From: an uncultured Lachnospiraceae bacterium
GTDB lineage: Bacteria; Bacillota; Clostridia; Lachnospirales; Lachnospiraceae
Assembly (NCBI GenBank): GCA_947631955.1
Contig: CANRNJ010000002.1
Location: 1 to 64,000, forward strand
DNA: 64,000 bases
Direction of reading: 5' to 3'
Shown: positions 25,323 to 34,560 of the stretch, in pieces
Layout: each line of letters opens with the position of its first letter
Position numbering within the stretch: the stretch's first letter is position 1
The notes under the pieces: generated by a model
What the model saw: only the letters and a program-made list of their open reading frames with translations
The model's database searches: none
Told to the model about the DNA's origin: nothing
Program-made: the position numbers and the translations under genes

Positions 25323-26417
25323 TCAATCTTCCACGGCCTCGGTCGTTTCGATCACGCCGTTCTCTTTGATAAACTCCATGACCTTGTCGCGCATCAGCTG
25401 CTCACGGAGCAGTTCCGCGTCATTCTCTTCCTTATAGGCTTCTTCGGATTCATAATCACCGGCTTCCACCCGGAGATCGATCTGTTCCTGAAGTTCTTCG
25501 TCGGTAGGATTCAGTCCTTCCGCATCGGCGATCGCCTGATACAGGATATACTGCTGCGCCTCTTTTAACGCTTCATCCTTAAACTCCGATTCATACGCCT
25601 CCTTGTCCATCCCGAAATAATTCTTCATATAGACTTCCAGAGTCACATTCTGGGCGGCTGCCTGTTCGCCGACCAGTTCTTCTATATACTGATAGAAACG
25701 GTCCACCATATCGGCGGGAGGCTCTTTGAACGTACTGTTGGCCATGATCGTATCGACCATCGTTGTTTCAATGGTATTCTCATAGTTCTGCACCGCATTT
25801 TCGTAAAAGGCATTGTACAGAGCATCCCGCAGTTCTTCCTCCGTGCTGCATCCTTCGATGCCTAATGACTGTACGACTTCCTCGGTGATCTCCTTGCGGC
25901 TGATGCTGTTTATCGTAACGTCAAATACCACCGGCGCGCCGGACAGATCGGTATTGGCAGGATACGGATCCGGAAACGTCAGATCAAGCGATACCTGATC
26001 CCCGATATCAGCGCCGATCAGCCCGTCCTCAAAACCGTCGATGAACTGATGCGCTCCGATCGTCAGTTCATAGTCTGAGCCGGAGCCGCCCTCAAAGGCT
26101 TCTCCATCCAAATACCCGACGAAATCTATATTCACCGTGTCGCCTTCCTCGACCGCCCTGCCGCTCACTTCCTCCGCCTCGCACATCGGAAGGACATACA
26201 GGGCAATATAGGAATCCACTATGTTTTCATCCACTACAGGGGCCTCGGCCGATGCTTCGATCCCGATATAGTTTCCAAGCGTCACATAATCCGACGCCTT
26301 GATGTCCTTCAGATATTCCTTGCTGCCGCACGCCGTTGCAAGCACTGATACCGCCGCGGCCAATGCCAGTGCCGGTTTCTTTTTACCCCCTGCAAAGCTG
26401 CCAATATTTTTTTTCAT
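25323..26417 (-). CDS. Trigger-factor-like FKBP peptidyl-prolyl isomerase lipoprotein
   Basis: 364 aa. The signal sequence with lipobox LATAC (Cys at about residue 31) indicates a lipoprotein on the outer face of the membrane. An FKBP domain follows (about 100-190, [37 protein letters not shown]), then a trigger-factor C-terminal chaperone region (200-330). The ribosome-binding domain of true trigger factor is missing, so it likely acts on exported proteins, as PrsA does. ATG 26417 is chosen because GAGGAG precedes it by 7 nt; the frame upstream is not coding. It is probably the first gene of an operon with asnS. Confidence 0.88.
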   Translation of the reverse strand: MKKNIGSFAGGKKKPALALAAAVSVLATACGSKEYLKDIKASDYVTLGNYIGIEASAEAPVVDENIVDSYIALYVLPMCEAEEVSGRAVEEGDTVNIDFVGYLDGEAFEGGSGSDYELTIGAHQFIDGFEDGLIGADIGDQVSLDLTFPDPYPANTDLSGAPVVFDVTINSISRKEITEEVVQSLGIEGCSTEEELRDALYNAFYENAVQNYENTIETTMVDTIMANSTFKEPPADMVDRFYQYIEELVGEQAAAQNVTLEVYMKNYFGMDKEAYESEFKDEALKEAQQYILYQAIADAEGLNPTDEELQEQIDLRVEAGDYESEEAYKEENDAELLREQLMRDKVMEFIKENGVIETTEAVED

Positions 26418-26471
26418 ACATAATCTCCTCATATCTCTTTTGCTTTTCTTACTGCGCGTTCTGGTCCCCTC

Positions 26472-26495
26472 AGCGCAGATTGCTGAATCTGCGCT
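26472..26495. other. Perfect 10-bp hairpin in the leader of the FKBP lipoprotein gene
   Basis: AGCGCAGATT-GCTG-AATCTGCGCT lies about 55 bp upstream of the start codon, near the predicted start of transcription (a TACAAT -10-like element is at 26498-26503 on the minus strand). It may stabilise the mRNA 5' end; there is no T-run to make it a terminator. Confidence 0.4.
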
Positions 26496-26642
26496 TATTG
26501 TACCACAATTTGTACCGCGTTTAAAGAGTTTCGCCCGATAATTCATGGATAATTCACGGATGATCAGAAATTTCCTTGCTTAAAGCGCGAATCAATGATA
26601 AAATAAGCAATACATGCAGCAAATGCTTTCGGAGGTAATCTA

Positions 26643-27119
26643 ATGAGTAAAGTAGCAATCGTTTTGTTGGTTATCGCGGCAGTTTTGATCGTTGCCATAA
26701 TTGCACTGTATTTTCTTGGGAAAAAAGCGCAGAAGAAACAGAATGAGCAGCAGGCCCAGATCGATGCCATGAAGCAGACATTCTCCATGCTGATCATCGA
26801 CAAAAAGCGGATGAAGCTGCGCGACGCAGGACTTCCACAAGCCGTTATCGACCAGACCCCGAAATGGCTGCGCGGATCCAAACTTCCTATTGTCAAGGCC
26901 AAGGTCGGACCTCAGGTGATGTCGTTGATCTGTGATGAAAAGATCTTCGATTCCGTACCGATCAAGAAAGAAGTAAAAGCTTCGGTCAGCGGCATCTATA
27001 TCACGGACGTCAAAGGCCTGCACGGCAAACCGCTCGCAGCGGAAACCAAGAAAAAGAGCCGCTTTAAACAGTGGGTCGAGAGGGCTCAGGAAAAGGCCGG
27101 TGCAAAACCGATCAAATAA
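26643..27119 (+). CDS. Conserved hypothetical protein with N-terminal membrane anchor
   Basis: 158 aa. One N-terminal transmembrane helix (residues 4-25, VAIVLLVIAAVLIVAIIALY), a short coiled segment (KKAQKKQNEQQAQIDAMKQ), then a compact soluble domain of about 110 residues without recognised motifs and a basic tail. The topology suggests that the soluble part is cytoplasmic. GGAGGT lies 7 nt before the ATG. Monocistronic, ending in a bidirectional terminator shared with the DUF1934 gene. Confidence 0.65.
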   Translation: MSKVAIVLLVIAAVLIVAIIALYFLGKKAQKKQNEQQAQIDAMKQTFSMLIIDKKRMKLRDAGLPQAVIDQTPKWLRGSKLPIVKAKVGPQVMSLICDEKIFDSVPIKKEVKASVSGIYITDVKGLHGKPLAAETKKKSRFKQWVERAQEKAGAKPIK

Positions 27120-27158
27120 AAGACGGCACGATACCGCGCCGTTACCTATCGCAATACA

Positions 27159-27207
27159 AAAGGCAGCTGTTTCGTATGTTCCGCTAAGCGAGAGAAAAGC
27201 TGCCTTT
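27159..27207. terminator. Bidirectional terminator
   Basis: AAAGGCAGCT (27159-27168) pairs with AGCTGCCTTT (27198-27207), followed by TTC on the plus strand. It serves the hypothetical gene ending at 27119 and overlaps the last codons of the convergent DUF1934 gene. Confidence 0.65.
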
Positions 27208-27633
27208 TTCTTTGGAAGAGATATCGATCCGGATATGGCAGTCGGCCAGAAATTCATAGTTGATGTCCAGAGAATAATCCACATCTACAACGATCCTGTC
27301 CTCCCCTTCATCGATCCGTATTTTTTTGGTGTCGATCCCGATAAGGATCTGTCCGAACGGCGTATTATAATTGGTCAGGTTCTTTTTCTTTTCCTGAAAT
27401 ACCATATGCATATTAATCAGCCCGTGCCGCGACAGTTCCAGCATATCCCCATCAAATTTCAGCCGATTCTTGGTAGGCTGTTCAAAACCTTCCGTGATCT
27501 CCTCATAAACCACGTAATGTTTGCCGTTTCGTTTATAGTAGTCGCCGACCGTCACCGTTTCGATCTTGTCGGCGTCCTCCTCTCGCTGATCAAACTGCAG
27601 CCCCTGAAGAGTGAGCAATACTTCCTGTGTCAT
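27184..27633 (-). CDS. DUF1934 (YwiB-like) protein
   Basis: 149 aa, beta-rich calycin-like family. Typical features are the N-terminal VLLTLQGLQ strand, YYKRNGKHYVVYEE, and ending strands VDVDYSLDINYEFLADCHIR. The function of the family is not established. It lies 20 bp downstream of murI on the same strand, so the two are probably cotranscribed. Confidence 0.8.
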   Translation of the reverse strand: MTQEVLLTLQGLQFDQREEDADKIETVTVGDYYKRNGKHYVVYEEITEGFEQPTKNRLKFDGDMLELSRHGLINMHMVFQEKKKNLTNYNTPFGQILIGIDTKKIRIDEGEDRIVVDVDYSLDINYEFLADCHIRIDISSKEKGSFSLA

Positions 27634-27653
27634 ATGTAAGTTTCCTCTGTCTT

Positions 27654-28493
27654 TTAATACTTGTCGATCGCGATCACCTTGGCCGACAGGATTCCATAAG
27701 TCAGGATGGAATTGGCAAATTTCTGGAACTTATCCGCCGCATCGCTGACAAAGAATCGATACAGTTCGGTTCCCAGACCCGGTCTGTGGCCGCTTTCCAG
27801 TCCGTTGTCATGCAGAAGCTGCTTCAACTCCCGCGCCGTTTCATAAGCGGGATTGACCAGCGTTACGCTCTCTCCCATGATCCTTCCGATGGCGGCGCGG
27901 ATCATCGGATAATGCGTACAGCCCAGGATCAGCGTATCGATGCCCACGTCGATCAGTTCCGTCAGATATCTCTCGGCTATCTCGTCAGTTACCGGGTCTT
28001 CCCACAGCCCCTCTTCCACCAGCGGCACAAAAAGCGGACACGCCTTGCTGAGCACCGTTACATTCTCGTCATTTTCCTTTATGTATCGGTTGTATATCCC
28101 GCTGCTCACCGTCGCTTCCGTGGCGATCACGCCGATCTTTCCGTTCCGTGTCGCCTCGATCGCCGCTTTGGCGCCCGGTTTGACTACACCGATGATCGGG
28201 ACGTCCGTTTCCTGCTCCAGTTCATCCAGCGCATATGCACTGGCTGTATTGCACGCCGCCACGATCGCCTTGACGTCCTGTGTCTGCAGGAAACGAACGA
28301 TCTGTCTGGAATACTTCGTCACCGTATCTTTGGACTTGCTGCCGTACGGCACACGGGCCGTATCGCCGAAATACACGATCCGCTCGTTCGGGAGCTGGCG
28401 CATGATCTCCCTCGCCACGGTCAGGCCGCCTACCCCCGAATCAAAGACGCCTATAGGCCTGTTGCACAACTTTTCCTGTTCACTCATACCCAT
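27654..28493 (-). CDS. murI: Glutamate racemase
   Basis: Makes D-glutamate for peptidoglycan. 279 aa. Both catalytic Cys motifs are present: VAACNTASAYAL (about residue 81) and ILGCTHYPMI (about 192). The N-terminal substrate loop GVFDSGVGGLTV has the Asp-Ser pair. Probably in a transcription unit with the hypothetical gene upstream and DUF1934 downstream. Confidence 0.96.
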   Translation of the reverse strand: MGMSEQEKLCNRPIGVFDSGVGGLTVAREIMRQLPNERIVYFGDTARVPYGSKSKDTVTKYSRQIVRFLQTQDVKAIVAACNTASAYALDELEQETDVPIIGVVKPGAKAAIEATRNGKIGVIATEATVSSGIYNRYIKENDENVTVLSKACPLFVPLVEEGLWEDPVTDEIAERYLTELIDVGIDTLILGCTHYPMIRAAIGRIMGESVTLVNPAYETARELKQLLHDNGLESGHRPGLGTELYRFFVSDAADKFQKFANSILTYGILSAKVIAIDKY

Positions 28494-28576
28494 CTGTTCC
28501 CCGCTCTTTACCTGTCTTTCCTTTATCGGTCTTTCTTTGCCCGTTTTTTTACCCGTCTTTCTTTATCCGTGTTCCT

Positions 28577-28897
28577 CTATCGGCCCGGCTCTCCGCATTT
28601 TCCTGTAATCTTCTGCCCGATCCATTCGACAAGACGGCTCTTAATAACGATCTCGTCCCCGCCGGCCCGGAACAGATCCTGCCAATCCGTTTCTTCCTCG
28701 ATCTCTTTTCCATCCGAAACCGTGACGCACTCGTAAGTATTGTCCGTAAAACACAATTCCGGATACAGGATCCCCCACCACGCCAAAGCCGTCAGACCTG
28801 CTGCCGCCGCGTGGACGCGGAGATCCCTGCACGATCCATACCGGATATATCCCGCGGCCCTGGCCGCCTGCTGCGTTATTTTCCGAAACACTGTCAT
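28577..28897 (-). CDS. Hypothetical protein
   Basis: 106 aa. A hydrophobic stretch (AAAAGLTALAWWGILYPELCF, about residues 30-50) may anchor it to the membrane or form the core of a small domain; the rest is acidic and soluble (TDWQDLFRAGGDEIVIKSR). AAAGGAG lies 9 nt before the ATG. I do not recognise the family. It lies 83 bp upstream of murI on the same strand. Confidence 0.55.
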   Translation of the reverse strand: MTVFRKITQQAARAAGYIRYGSCRDLRVHAAAAGLTALAWWGILYPELCFTDNTYECVTVSDGKEIEEETDWQDLFRAGGDEIVIKSRLVEWIGQKITGKCGEPGR

Positions 28898-28995
28898 TTA
28901 GCTGCACTCCTTTACTTCCGACGCCGGGGATCCCGGCATTTCATCTCTTCTGTTAAGAAGTGTAACCGTTATTTTGTTTCGTATACGCAGCGGCT

Positions 28996-29691
28996 TTATT
29001 TCTTTCTGGCCGCCTGCTCCTGCTCCAGCCGTATCTGCCGGATAATGGATTTTTCCTGATTATCGATATGGAGTCTGGCGGTTTCGGCCGCCCTCTTTTT
29101 GTCCCCGCTGACAATACTTTGATAGATTATTCTATGCTCATTGACCAGACTGTCATGACGATTTTCATCTTTGATATACTCGAAACGATACCGATACATC
29201 TGTTCCGACAGGTTGTTGATCAGCTGGACCAATCTCTGATTGCCGGTAGCCTGAATAATGATGTCATGGAATTTAACGTCCGCCTTGGCGATAATAGTGG
29301 CGTCCTTTGTTCTGGTCGCGCGCTCAAACGCGCCGCACGCCTCTTTCAGCCGCCCCTGCTCTTCCTCCGTGATCCGGTCGCACGCCAGTTCCGCGCACAG
29401 AGCGTCCAGAGCGCGTCTTACTTCCAACACGTCCTTCAGGCCTTTTTCCGTGATCTGGGCCACCTCCGCACCCCGGCGGGGAATCATGATCACAAGCCCC
29501 TCCAGTTCCAGTTTGCGTATCGCTTCCCGAATAGGAGTCCGGCTGACGCCCAGACGATTGGCAAGATGAATCTCCATCAGCCGTTCACCCGGCTTCAGTT
29601 CGCCCGTAAGGATGGCTTTGCGCAGCGTATTGAACACTACGTCCCTCAGGGGAAGGAATTCATCCATTGACATCTCCAAGTTATCTCCCAT
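28996..29691 (-). CDS. GntR-family regulator (FCD/FadR subfamily)
   Basis: 231 aa. N-terminal winged helix (LANRLGVSRTPIREAIRKLE, about residues 46-65) and a C-terminal FCD effector domain (about 85-220) with the metal-binding Asp/His set in KADVKFHDIIIQATGN and LVNEHRIIYQSI. ATG 29691 is chosen because GAAAGG precedes it by 8 nt; a GTG at 29709 overlaps the ispE stop. It directly follows ispE. The palindrome TTTGTATACAAA at the ispE promoter is the type of site this subfamily binds, so it probably represses its own operon. The ligand is unknown. Confidence 0.85.
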   Translation of the reverse strand: MGDNLEMSMDEFLPLRDVVFNTLRKAILTGELKPGERLMEIHLANRLGVSRTPIREAIRKLELEGLVIMIPRRGAEVAQITEKGLKDVLEVRRALDALCAELACDRITEEEQGRLKEACGAFERATRTKDATIIAKADVKFHDIIIQATGNQRLVQLINNLSEQMYRYRFEYIKDENRHDSLVNEHRIIYQSIVSGDKKRAAETARLHIDNQEKSIIRQIRLEQEQAARKK

Positions 29692-29705
29692 ACAGATTAC
29701 CTTTC

Positions 29706-30578
29706 TCACAGTCCGTTATTCTTAAAAGTCGTCACAAAGATCTGCCCGGCAAGCCGTTGATCCTCTACTGCCCGCGCCGCCGTTTCGGCGGTCTTTCTCT
29801 CGGTAAAAATACCGAACACGGAAGGTCCGCTGCCGCTCATCAGCGCATTTTCCGCTCCTTCGCTGCGCAGCAGCCGCTTGATCTCTTCTATGACGGGATA
29901 CGCTTTGACGGTCACGGTTTCGAGCACGTTGCCCAGCCTGTCCGTGATCCCGCTCAGACTGCCGTCATAAAGCGCCCGGACCATACCGTCTATGTCCGGA
30001 TGCCCGGTCAGTTCATCGACATGAAGATTGCCATACACGAACGCCGTAGATACGTCTATATCCGGTTTTGCCACTACTAGAAAGCAATCCGGCGGCGGCG
30101 GCAGCGGCGTCAATATTTCGCCGATCCCTTCGGACAACATCGTGCCGCCCGCAAGACAATACGGGACGTCCGCCCCCAGTTTCAGTCCCAGTTCCTGTAA
30201 ATGTTCCAGAGAATGACCCATTTCAAACAGTTCGTTGATGCCTTTCAGAGCGGCCGCCGCGTCGGAACTTCCTCCGGCCATGCCCGCCGCGACAGGGATC
30301 CTCTTTGTCAGCGTGATCCTTACGCCTTCCGCATCTTCCCGCCCGTCAAGCAGAAGCCGGGCGGCTTTATAGATCAGATTGCTTCCGTCGGAAGGCACTT
30401 TATCGCAGTCGGTCCGCAGGACGATCCCCGGCTGTTTCGTCTTCTCCAAAAGAAGATCGTCGCAGATATCCACCGTCTGCATGATCATTTTCAACTCATG
30501 ATAACCGTCTTCCCTGCGGCAGAGAACATCCAGTCCGATATTGATTTTGGCGTATGCTTTTTGCAAGATCTTTTCCAT
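29706..30578 (-). CDS. ispE: 4-diphosphocytidyl-2-C-methyl-D-erythritol kinase
   Basis: Phosphorylates CDP-methylerythritol in the non-mevalonate isoprenoid pathway. 290 aa. GHMP-kinase fold with N-terminal KAYAKINIGLDVLCRREDGYH, the ATP loop PVAAGMAGGSSDAAAAL (about residues 90-106) and C-terminal LMSGSGPSVFG. ATG 30578 follows GAGGTGGGC; a start ten codons earlier is less likely. First gene of an operon with the GntR regulator. Confidence 0.95.
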   Translation of the reverse strand: MEKILQKAYAKINIGLDVLCRREDGYHELKMIMQTVDICDDLLLEKTKQPGIVLRTDCDKVPSDGSNLIYKAARLLLDGREDAEGVRITLTKRIPVAAGMAGGSSDAAAALKGINELFEMGHSLEHLQELGLKLGADVPYCLAGGTMLSEGIGEILTPLPPPPDCFLVVAKPDIDVSTAFVYGNLHVDELTGHPDIDGMVRALYDGSLSGITDRLGNVLETVTVKAYPVIEEIKRLLRSEGAENALMSGSGPSVFGIFTERKTAETAARAVEDQRLAGQIFVTTFKNNGL

Positions 30579-30643
30579 GCCCACCTCTGGCGATCCGTTC
30601 TGCCGCACGCCGCCGCGTACACGGCAAATGTTTTTAATTGTAC

Positions 30644-30699
30644 TTTGTATACAAAAAATGATTGTACTTCATTATATACAATCCGTATGGTTTCGTCAA
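30644..30699 (-). promoter_or_regulatory. Promoter and GntR-type operator of ispE-gntR
   Basis: On the minus strand, TTGACG (30694-30699) and TATAAT (30671-30676) are separated by 17 bp. Just downstream, at 30644-30655, lies the perfect palindrome TTTGTATACAAA; TTGTATA also occurs overlapping the -10 region. FCD-type GntR proteins bind TTGTATACAA-like sites, so repression at this position is plausible. Confidence 0.65.
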
Positions 30700-30752
30700 C
30701 ATGCTTTCCCGCCGTTTTTACTGCCGGAAAAGAAAGGGATAAGAAGCGCCCT

Positions 30753-32078
30753 TTAAAAAGCCGTTTTCGCGAGGACGTCCTCCACAAACTGCGCATCCGG
30801 GGTTTCCCTGACGACCTCCCGGATCCGGTCCGCCACCTCCGCGTATCCGGAATAAAGTTTCCCGCAGCCGTTTTCGCTGCCGCTGTCCGCCAGAAAGACC
30901 TCTTCCATGATCTTCTTATAAATGCCCGACACGTTCCAATCTTCCCATTTGCCACGGTATCTGCCGCTGTATACATACCGCAGATCAACGTCTTCTCCGT
31001 CCGGATCGATCCCGTATACGATCCTCAGCATGGCGATCATGAAAAGGCTTCGTCTTCTGATCCGGAAATTTATGCTGCCGCACAGATCGTCGATCTCCTC
31101 TTTCACGGGCAGGGCGGTCTTTGGATAGAGCTTCTTCGACTCGCGCTGTATCTCGAACTGCTTTTTGTGGGATCCGCACAACGGCACGGTTTCGTAATGC
31201 CCGTCCACATAATCCCACAGGAAAAAGGTATTGATGTAATGAATAAAACTATTTTCCCTCGCCTTCTCGTCTTTCCCCAAAAAGTGGCTGCCGTCCCAGT
31301 CGTGCCTCAGATTATCCAGCGATAGATCGAAGTAATCTTTCAGGCACGGATTCGTCCCCCGGTAGCCGTTGTACCGGGCCGGTACCAAGCTCATATTGCC
31401 CAGAGTATGCACCAATCCGGCAAATTCCACGACGGCTCTGCTGCCGATATGGTTCTTATCCTTTTCGATCAGTTCCCTGATCCGGTCCGCGCGGTCGCGC
31501 TGTCTGCCGTTTTCCCCATCGCGGAACTGCACCGTGTTTTTGAAATTGTTCCACTTATAGAGATCGCCGTGATTCAGGATCAGATAGGCGCTGAAAGTTA
31601 TCCAGAAAGAATTCATGGTATCCGGGCCCATACGCACGCCGTCCTCATAGCAGGAATCCCCGAACTGCCGGATCGTCGCGAGCCGGAGATCCTCGCTTTT
31701 TACCTCGCACAGATCTTTCCAGTTCCACAGGGTCCTGTATATTTCCCGTGCAAACCAAGAATAAAACCCCTGCCTCAAATAGTCTTTCCTGATCGTCCCG
31801 TCGCAGTCATAATCGCAGAATTTGGGCAGACTTTTGTACTTCAGCAGATTGATCAGGGCCGTATCGCCGTTTAACGGCCTCAGCGCGTTTATCCTGCTGC
31901 GGTAAAAATCCTCGTTGTTACTGTGGGACGCCCTTGCGCTGCCGATCAGCCGTTCCAGATTTGAACACCAGAGCGCTTCGTCAAACTGCTCTTTTATATC
32001 AAACAATTCTTTGTTGTCTTCCTTCGACTTGATGTAGTCGCGCAAACTGTCATATTTCGGTGTCTGTCGCTTTGTCAT
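30753..32078 (-). CDS. Hypothetical protein, 441 aa
   Basis: Soluble, charged, cytoplasmic-looking. ATG 32078 is chosen because GGAGAG lies 5 nt upstream; an in-frame extension of 23 codons is rich in Lys/Ala and not conserved-looking. The region VEFAGLVHTLGNMSLVPARY (about residue 240) faintly resembles the HTIGNLTLL segment of DUF1524/GmrSD-type nucleases, but the HNH His/Asn residues are not evident. No function is assigned. It stands alone upstream of the ispE-gntR unit. Confidence 0.6.
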   Translation of the reverse strand: MTKRQTPKYDSLRDYIKSKEDNKELFDIKEQFDEALWCSNLERLIGSARASHSNNEDFYRSRINALRPLNGDTALINLLKYKSLPKFCDYDCDGTIRKDYLRQGFYSWFAREIYRTLWNWKDLCEVKSEDLRLATIRQFGDSCYEDGVRMGPDTMNSFWITFSAYLILNHGDLYKWNNFKNTVQFRDGENGRQRDRADRIRELIEKDKNHIGSRAVVEFAGLVHTLGNMSLVPARYNGYRGTNPCLKDYFDLSLDNLRHDWDGSHFLGKDEKARENSFIHYINTFFLWDYVDGHYETVPLCGSHKKQFEIQRESKKLYPKTALPVKEEIDDLCGSINFRIRRRSLFMIAMLRIVYGIDPDGEDVDLRYVYSGRYRGKWEDWNVSGIYKKIMEEVFLADSGSENGCGKLYSGYAEVADRIREVVRETPDAQFVEDVLAKTAF

Positions 32079-32376
32079 TTGGTCTCTCCGTTTCTTTTTA
32101 TCCGCTGCCGCCGTCTTCTCTCCGGATGCATCCGGCAGACGCGGCACTTACATTTTAATATATTTTTTTCTTCTTTCCCAGTCCAATTCACATTTCCAAT
32201 AATGACAGATTCACATTTTCAACGGCTGCCGCCCGTATCCGCCCGCCTCTTACAGCGGCTTTTTGACCCGTAAAAACACCCTTTTGCGCCGTTTTGTCAT
32301 GAGCATCCCTTTTTTTGTAATAAAAAAGAAATTATTTTTATTTTTTACTCCTAATTTTTCCAAAGATATGGTACGA

Positions 32377-32411
32377 TATAATAAATAGACGTGGGGAGAT
32401 ATCCCCTTTTT
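32377..32411 (+). promoter_or_regulatory. -10 element followed by a short terminator-like hairpin in the leader
   Basis: A perfect TATAAT (32377-32382; no good -35) is followed about 10 bp later by GGGGA-GATA-TCCCC and T5 (32393-32411), upstream of the gene at 32453. The hairpin is placed where it would end transcription almost at once or cap the 5' end of the mRNA. The rest of the gap 32079-32452 shows nothing else. Confidence 0.4.
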
Positions 32412-32452
32412 GCAACCGTAAACATATAAACACATTCCAAGGAGGGATACCA

Positions 32453-33076
32453 ATGAGCGTAAACGGAGTTACAGGTGCTGCTAATACTTATGAAGCCTAT
32501 CCGGTGAATCAGAACGTTTCAACAAAGGCAGCCGAGGAAGACAGCAAGAAATCGAATTCTTCCGAAAGCAAAAACGATCAGGGGGTCGTCTACGAGGCAT
32601 CTAAGGAAGCCGGCACTTCAAAGACCCAGAAAACTTACACACAGAATACAAATTTGGTAAATCAGTTAAAGGCAGACGCAGAGGCGCACGCGCAGCAGCT
32701 GCAGAACATCGTATCACAGTTGATGTCCAAGCAGGGCCAGACCTACAATACCGCAAACGGTATCTGGTCGTTCCTTGCAAGCGGCGACTTTACCGTAGAT
32801 GCCGCTACGAAGGCACAGGCGCAGAAAGATATCGCAGACGACGGTTACTGGGGCGTTGAGCAGACGTCCGACAGGATCATCGATTTTGCGACCGCACTCA
32901 CGGGCGGCGATCCGGATAAGATCGAGGAGATGCGTGAAGCGTTCAAGAAGGGCTACAAGATGGCGGAGGATACATGGGGCGGCGAGCTTCCCGATATCTC
33001 CAAGAGGACCTACGATGCTGTAATGCAAAAGTTTGACCAGTTGGCGGAAGACGCCGGACTGACAACGTCAAACTAG
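32453..33076 (+). CDS. Conserved hypothetical protein
   Basis: 207 aa. The N-terminal 60 residues are low-complexity (Ser, Lys, Glu, Asn-rich: KAAEEDSKKSNSSESKND), followed by a Gln-rich helical region (LKADAEAHAQQLQNIVSQLM) and a C-terminal globular part ending with TWGGELPDISKRTYDAVMQK. No signal peptide or membrane segment. AAGGAGG lies 7 nt before the ATG. The composition recalls flagellum- or surface-associated Lachnospiraceae proteins, but I cannot assign a function. A strong terminator follows. Confidence 0.65.
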   Translation: MSVNGVTGAANTYEAYPVNQNVSTKAAEEDSKKSNSSESKNDQGVVYEASKEAGTSKTQKTYTQNTNLVNQLKADAEAHAQQLQNIVSQLMSKQGQTYNTANGIWSFLASGDFTVDAATKAQAQKDIADDGYWGVEQTSDRIIDFATALTGGDPDKIEEMREAFKKGYKMAEDTWGGELPDISKRTYDAVMQKFDQLAEDAGLTTSN

Positions 33077-33110
33077 GCTGTATTATCATATTTATCCTAC
33101 TTAGCTAAAC

Positions 33111-33135
33111 GAAGCCGGGCACATGACCCGGCTTC
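33111..33135. terminator. Bidirectional terminator
   Basis: GAAGCCGGG (33111-33119) pairs with CCCGGCTTC (33127-33135), followed on the plus strand by CTTTATTTT. It serves the plus-strand gene ending at 33076 and the convergent hydrolase gene. Confidence 0.75.
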
Positions 33136-33142
33136 CTTTATT

Positions 33143-34321
33143 TTAATCATCCAACGCCGAGAACATGACGTTGCGTATCTTTCTGGTGTACGCCGTGGTT
33201 CCGGAATCGACCTTCTGGTGCATGATAAGCAGCGTCAGCCCGTGTGCCGGATCATTCATCAGATAGGTGCCGAGCCATCCGTCCCATCCGTACTCGCCTC
33301 TGCTTCCCATTCCGGCCGCCGCGCCCGGATCTACCATGATACGCATCAGATTACCGTAGGTATAGCCCGCCAAAGACTCCCACGTTTCCACGCCCTTCTG
33401 CTGGGCGGGCGTAACATGCGCCGTGGTCATGAATTCCACCGTTTTGGGGGCGAGGATGCGCACGCCGCCGTACTCGCCACGGTTCATGAGCATCTGCGCG
33501 AAACGGGCGTAATCGTCGATCGTGGAACAAAGGCCCGCGCCGCCCGACTCAAACGCAGGAGGCACCTCCATTTTATTCTGTATGGCAAGGTTGTATCCGT
33601 GCTCTTCCACGAGTCCGCTCTCCCCGTCCCGGTACACCTTGGCCAGACGGTCCTGTTTATCCTTCGGAACATAAAATCCCGTATCTTTCATCCCCAGCGG
33701 CTCAAAGATCCGCTGCGCAAGGAACTGTCCGAAACGCATACCGGATGCCTCCTCCACTACCGCTCCCAGTATATCCGCCGAAAAGCCATACTGCCATGTG
33801 GTCCCCGGCACGAACGAAAGCGGCAGCTTGCCGGACCGATTGGCAATCTCCACCGTCGTCATTGCTTCTTTCGTAAACATCCTGCTCTTTACTTCCTCGA
33901 TCAGCCGTTCGCTCCGGATCTCGGCAGGATTTCCCTCGCCCGGATAGGCCGCTCCGGAAGTCATGTTAAGCAGATTCTGTATCGTCACAGGCTGTTTCAC
34001 CGGCACGATAACGCCTTTATCGATCACATACTGATTCTTAAATCCCGGAAGATATTCGGACACCGGATCAAGGAGATCGATCTTTCCCTCTTCCAGAAGG
34101 ATCATCACGGCCGCGGCCGTGATCGGCTTGGACATGGAATACAGACGGTGTATCGTGTCCCGCGTCATTTTCAGCTCCGCGGCGGTATCGCGGTAACCGG
34201 CCTCATAATAGCACTGTTCCTCGCCATCTTTCACTACCATACAGCTGACGCCGGATACATACTGCCTGTCCGTCATCACCTGAAGGATTTCCTGTATCCT
34301 CTTCAATTTATTTCGATCCAT
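33143..34321 (-). CDS. Beta-lactamase-fold serine hydrolase (class C / EstB-like)
   Basis: 392 aa. Nucleophile motif S-x-x-K in YSMSKPITAAAVMILLEEG (about residues 75-80) and Tyr in WQYGFSADILG as the second catalytic element. No signal peptide, so a cytoplasmic esterase or amidase is more likely than a beta-lactamase. ATG 34321 follows GGAGGG at 6 nt. Placed next to the glycan-degradation genes, it may remove an ester group from oligosaccharides; this is inference. Confidence 0.82.
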   Translation of the reverse strand: MDRNKLKRIQEILQVMTDRQYVSGVSCMVVKDGEEQCYYEAGYRDTAAELKMTRDTIHRLYSMSKPITAAAVMILLEEGKIDLLDPVSEYLPGFKNQYVIDKGVIVPVKQPVTIQNLLNMTSGAAYPGEGNPAEIRSERLIEEVKSRMFTKEAMTTVEIANRSGKLPLSFVPGTTWQYGFSADILGAVVEEASGMRFGQFLAQRIFEPLGMKDTGFYVPKDKQDRLAKVYRDGESGLVEEHGYNLAIQNKMEVPPAFESGGAGLCSTIDDYARFAQMLMNRGEYGGVRILAPKTVEFMTTAHVTPAQQKGVETWESLAGYTYGNLMRIMVDPGAAAGMGSRGEYGWDGWLGTYLMNDPAHGLTLLIMHQKVDSGTTAYTRKIRNVMFSALDD

Positions 34322-34560
34322 ACGCAACCCTCCGCTGCTGTCATTGTTACGTTTATCATACCACATCCTCTTCCCGTGGGAAATATCTGTTTTGCCTTTC
34401 GCAAGTTTTCCTCTTTCCCGGCGGCGGTTTCTGCCCCGCAGGGTTTTCCTGTTTCTTTCTTTCGAGGTTTTCCGATATTGAAACAGACAGACAGGTCTGC
34501 TATAGTATAGGTGAAACTATTGACCGTTCTCCGCTGCACGGCAGCAGAAAAAACAATCTC

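Noticed and set aside
27627-28736. 369-codon plus-strand frame opposite murI
   Set aside because: murI on the other strand has both catalytic Cys motifs; this frame is Arg/His-rich noise.
33218-34510. 430-codon plus-strand open frame opposite the serine hydrolase gene
   Set aside because: Shadow of the hydrolase; no ribosome-binding site and no recognisable protein character.
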